Source of the DNA: Blasia pusilla
Taxonomy: Eukaryota > Marchantiophyta > Marchantiopsida > Blasiales
Direction of reading: 5' to 3'
Assembly: GCA_050084515.1 (NCBI GenBank)
Contig: CM114275.1
Coordinates: 11,718,001-11,782,000, forward strand
DNA: 64,000 bases
Of this stretch, positions 60,678 through 64,000 are shown piece by piece. The first letter of the stretch is position 1, and each line of letters starts with the position of its first letter. The notes under the pieces are model-generated. The model was not told the origin of the DNA, did not search any database, and worked only from the letters and a program-made list of their open reading frames with translations. Position numbers and translations under genes: made by a program.

Positions 60678-61366
60678 TACATGGTGAAGCAAAGGACATA
60701 ACTTGTGACCAGGAAGCTTGGGCCGATAACCCGCGTTGTAACTAGAAAAGTTTAGTTGTTGCAATAAGGAATGCATGGATTTGGAGATTTGATGCTAGTG
60801 ATTGTGATTTTGAGAATGGTAGTGCATGGCAATAAGAATTTCTTCATATTCTTAGGATGTAGGTCAAAGAGGCAAAACAATGGGTATTTGAGGTGAGAGC
60901 TTGTATTTGGATAAGGCATCTAGATCATGATCAAGTGTTGAAGTACTAACATTTGGGCTCGCCCTAACATCGGCAAGGCAGATTAGTCTGTCTGGGGATT
61001 TGTCGTGATCTCATTCATGATGCATGAGTGAACTTAGTGACGCGCCTAAGTAGAATATGAGTGACCCAAAAGTAGAATGAATTGGCTAGGTAAACAAACG
61101 GTTGTTTTCAAATAGTGAGTAAATGAAGTGTTAGGTTGCTGACTTAGTTAGCTTATTTTGATAGATTAGTTATGCAGAACTGGTCTAGGCTGATTGAAGT
61201 GGAAAAGCTAATAAATCTAAGTGTTGCAAGCGCCAACCTAAGACTTAAGCCAAAAGAGGAATTGCGGGTTAGCTACCAGAACGCAATTCAGTGTTAAGGG
61301 GTCGGATTCCCAAAACATTAAAAAGGTTTACATGATGAGGACATCAACCTTATAAGGAGGGGTGAG
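60678..61366 (+). other. Chromovirus 3' untranslated region and polypurine tract
   Basis: About 0.7 kb without coding sequence, ending AAGGAGGGGTGAG immediately before the 3' LTR. This is the expected plus-strand primer. Confidence 0.75.
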
Positions 61367-62396
61367 TGTCATGACCCTCATAACCAAACGAACACCATAT
61401 AGGTGCCAAGCGGAACATCAGAATACTAGTGGACAGACATTATGATGATCGCGCTTTGGAGAGGCTTTTGGAAAGGTCTCTTGGAAAAGTCCAAGAGACA
61501 AAACGCAGAACAGACTTATGCATTTCATGCATTTGTGGTCGCAACTAGGAGACTCGGACCAAACGTGAACCAAGACTTGAGATAAGTTGAGTCTAGGAAG
61601 GTTGGTTGCCAAAGAGGTGAGAGCCCGTTTTGGAACACGACTAGCGTTTGGGGATTTGGACTGTGTTTTGGACCATAACGTTTAGCCCCAAGATGGGTTT
61701 GGGACAAATAAGGGCACATTGGAAAGCTTATCCCAAGATGCTTCCAATGCATTAAAGATCTTAGCAAACACATAAGTACAAGATGAGATATTGGCCAAAA
61801 ATAAATGTGAAAGAAATCGGGTTGAGGGCCAATCTGAGGGGCCCGATTGTCTTTCCCTAAAGTTAGGGGGAGGGCGGGGATCCCCAGAAGTACTAGTAAG
61901 GGGGAGCATCTCCAAGGATTCTTGGAACTCGAACCCCACTTTGAGCACCAAATGGCGTCTCAAGGGCACGGGATGGAACGGGAGCTTGGCGTTGGAACTC
62001 GAAACCCAAACCTGATCCAAGGGAGTGGACTTTGTAAGCCACACTTGGATTCCAACCCGCAATTCATTTTCGTGACTCGCCACTAGGGACTCATTGGATG
62101 TCCATTGGACAGTTGGAGCTGCCAGGCATTCAAACGTTGTTTGAGGTTCCTGAACGAACCAGAAATTCTATCCCAAGTCTTCAAAGACTTTCATGTGTTG
62201 TAAACCGCAAAACTAGGAAGGTTGAGCTTGATGAGAGGTCGAGTCGAGAACTCGGCAAGTTAGAACCGCTGATTGATCTTGAACCGACTAACGTGAGTGT
62301 GTGTTTGGATGCAGATCAACATTGAGAGTGTGTCCTACTGAATGCACGCTTCCGCAACAACAAAGATTAACGTTCAAGGAGAGTAGGCGCACGATA
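61367..62396 (+). repeat. Chromovirus 3' LTR
   Basis: 1030 bp, starts TGTCATGACC and ends GTAGGCGCACGATA. Followed by the target duplication ACTTT. Confidence 0.94.
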
Positions 62397-62401
62397 ACTT
62401 T

Positions 62402-62858
62402 GGGGTGCCGCAGGGCAACTCAAGGGCAGAGAATGGATCGGGACTTTTAGTGTTAGGATTTGAAACCCAAACCAAGCCCAATAGAGTAGATTTTGGAGGT
62501 CCCTATTGGATTCCAACCTGCAAATCATATTTTTAGGTCTTGGTCTGGAGCTCATACGAGGTCCAGACCTCGTATGTTGGGATTGCTAGACGTGCAAACA
62601 TCGTTTTAAGTGCTTCGACTAACTGGAAAGTCTATCCCAAGTCTTGAAAGATTTTCCCGTTGTGGGAAGCTAGGAATGAGGGAGTGTTGAGCTTGATGAG
62701 GTGCCGAGTTGAGGATTGGATGGGCTGGAAGGCCGATTAATCCAGACTAGACTAACTTGAGTGTATTTGGGTACAGATCGGCGATAAGAGCATGTCCTAC
62801 TGAATGTACGATTCCGCAACACTAAAGATTGCCCTTTGAGGGGAGTAGGCGCACAACA
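62402..62858 (+). mobile_element. Older solo LTR, right part
   Basis: Continuation of the LTR begun at 54335. It ends GTAGGCGCACAACA. Confidence 0.9.
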
Positions 62859-63118
62859 CTCTTGCCTTGATCTCACAAGAAAATATGGTTTTGAGTCCCT
62901 TCTCCACATGGTTGTAAACGTGTGCACCAATGGTCAACCATCCATTCAAAAGGGGGTTGGTATTCTGGCAGGAGAGAGTAAGAGAGGAAGAGATGACAGT
63001 CTCTCTTAAAAAAAAGGGCACAAAAGGGAAAAAAAACTGAAACTCTCTTCAAAAAATAGCAAGATTACGGATAATAAGTGATTTTTTTTTGGATTTTTTT
63101 TAAGAGTGGTAACTTGGT

Positions 63119-63371
63119 GCAACCCGTCAGAATCCGACGGGTTGCAAATTTTTGGTTTTTTTTTTGGGTTAGGGATTTTTTTTCATTTTTTGGTTTTTTT
63201 TAATACTTGCAACTCGTTGGATTCTGACATGTTGCTTTTTAGGCATCATGGCGACCCATCAAAATCTGACGAGTTGCAAACGTTAAAAAACCCCAAAAAA
63301 TGAAAAAATCTCTAACCCAAAAAGAAAAAAAGAATTTTTTTTTGGCAACCCTTCGGATTTTGACACGTTGA
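63119..63371. repeat. AT-rich foldback (inverted repeat) with 27-nt hairpin units
   Basis: Arms 63119-63235 and 63251-63371 are imperfect reverse complements separated by about 15 nt. Each arm ends in a 27-nt unit that is itself a small hairpin: GCAACCCGTC-AGAATCC-GACGGGTTGC at 63119-63145 is perfect; those at 63209, 63251 and 63345 are degenerate. Possibly a MITE-like or foldback element. Confidence 0.75.
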
Positions 63372-63876
63372 AAAGGTAAAAAAAATTATGATTTTTTTTT
63401 CAAAAAATAATTTCACCACCAAATGTTTTTTGAAAAGAAAAATGCATGTTAAAATTTTCCTCCCTCCAACCTGTCGGAAACTCTCTTCAAACCATGAGAG
63501 CCCTAGGGGTTGCAAATATCTTCCTCTCTCCTCTCTTCCTCTCCTCTTACCGCTCCTCCATTCAAAACCTTGTAGCTTATATCAAAGCTAACCCAACTTC
63601 CAAATAGATCTTCTCATTCCCTCATTCTATCAATAACATCAAGGCCACTAGACGGCCATGTAGTAGATATCTTAAAGATATAGGTTCTGGATCCCTCGCC
63701 TCCTTGGCCCATGAATTGTCATCTCTGAATAAATGGAGCTCCTTCCTCATGCGATGGCTATGGCAGCACCATAAAATTGGTCAAAAATTTGTATTTAGAT
63801 GTCCAAATTGCGCACTATTTCTTCAACACTATGCACAACTTTCAAATGACAAGTTTCAAGCAACTGAAATGGCTGA
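63372..63876. other. Spacer with no recognised feature
   Basis: T/A homopolymer-rich at first, then ordinary single-copy-looking sequence. No gene recognised. Confidence 0.5.
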
Positions 63877-64000
63877 CTCTTGCTCCCGTGAGCACTCCCA
63901 TGAGCTTTTGAATGGGAACCTACACAAACAGGGAGACACCTTTAAGCTCCCGCATTGTAGAGCTCTCAATATCTCATTCTCTCTTTGTAAATCAAGGTTC
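63877..64000 (-). mobile_element. Fragment F of a DNMT-PHD element (end of Y1 and leader)
   Basis: Minus-strand sequence CAAAGAGAGAATGAGA...AGCTC...CATGGGAGTGCTCAC matches element A 2085-2205. The element runs off the right edge. Left of 63877 the similarity ends, so this copy is probably truncated. Confidence 0.7.

Larger units (their letters stand above)
54908..62396 (+). mobile_element. Ty3/gypsy chromovirus, full length, degenerate
   Basis: A 7489-bp element with two 1030-bp LTRs and a perfect 5-bp target duplication ACTTT (54903-54907 and 62397-62401). Order: gag, zinc knuckle, protease, RT, RNase H, integrase, chromodomain. LTRs differ visibly, mainly by transitions, so the insertion is old. 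It is inserted into an older LTR of its own family. Confidence 0.95.

Overview
This is a nuclear segment of a streptophyte genome: a land plant or a charophyte alga. The only host gene is a 14-exon gene at 24591-33556 that encodes a 1186-residue plant-type EH-domain protein (EH/Pan1, TPLATE-complex type). Its introns, splice sites and reading frame are fully consistent. The rest is a graveyard of nested retrotransposons, (GA)n microsatellites and short spacers. I cannot name the species. The main transposon family carries a DNMT3-type methyltransferase. DNMT3 is known from mosses, lycophytes, ferns, gymnosperms and charophytes but not angiosperms, so a non-flowering streptophyte is my best inference.

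The dominant component is a family of ~10-kb Ty3/gypsy-like elements whose polyprotein has an unusual order: gag with zinc knuckles, aspartic protease, a DNMT3-like cytosine-C5 methyltransferase, reverse transcriptase, RNase H, DDE integrase, and a C-terminal PHD finger. Copy A (1570-22856, +) is split by copy B (8599-18721, +), which is flanked by the target duplication AGACA. Copy D (36398-47642, -) sits inside the 3' end of copy E (35430-53616, +). A fragment F runs off the right edge (-). All copies are defective, but nearly every domain is intact in at least one copy: RT in A, methyltransferase motifs IV-VIII in B, integrase core and PHD finger in D.

The termini of this family are not ordinary LTRs. 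Each copy starts with a ~480-520-bp repeat (Y). Each ends with a ~126-136-bp repeat (X), then a second Y, then a second X. This is the A1...B1-A2-B2 split-direct-repeat layout known from DIRS/PAT-type elements. Here it is combined with a DDE integrase and target-site duplications.

Other elements: a 1030-bp-LTR chromovirus (54908-62396) is inserted in an older 1030-bp solo LTR of its own family. A 1032-bp solo LTR of that family (42063-43094) interrupts copy D. A full-length degenerate L1-type LINE (47854-53289, -) lies inside a (GA)n tract within copy E. A second LINE fragment (1-582) abuts another (GA)n tract. A Ty1/copia remnant occupies ~34660-35395 (-). An AT-rich foldback lies at 63119-63371.

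The novel candidate system is the DNMT3-PHD retrotransposon: a DNA-methylation writer and a likely chromatin reader within one pol polyprotein, with split direct repeats. Copy A also carries stop codons mostly of CAG-to-TAG and CGA-to-TGA type, which suggests that the element was itself heavily methylated.
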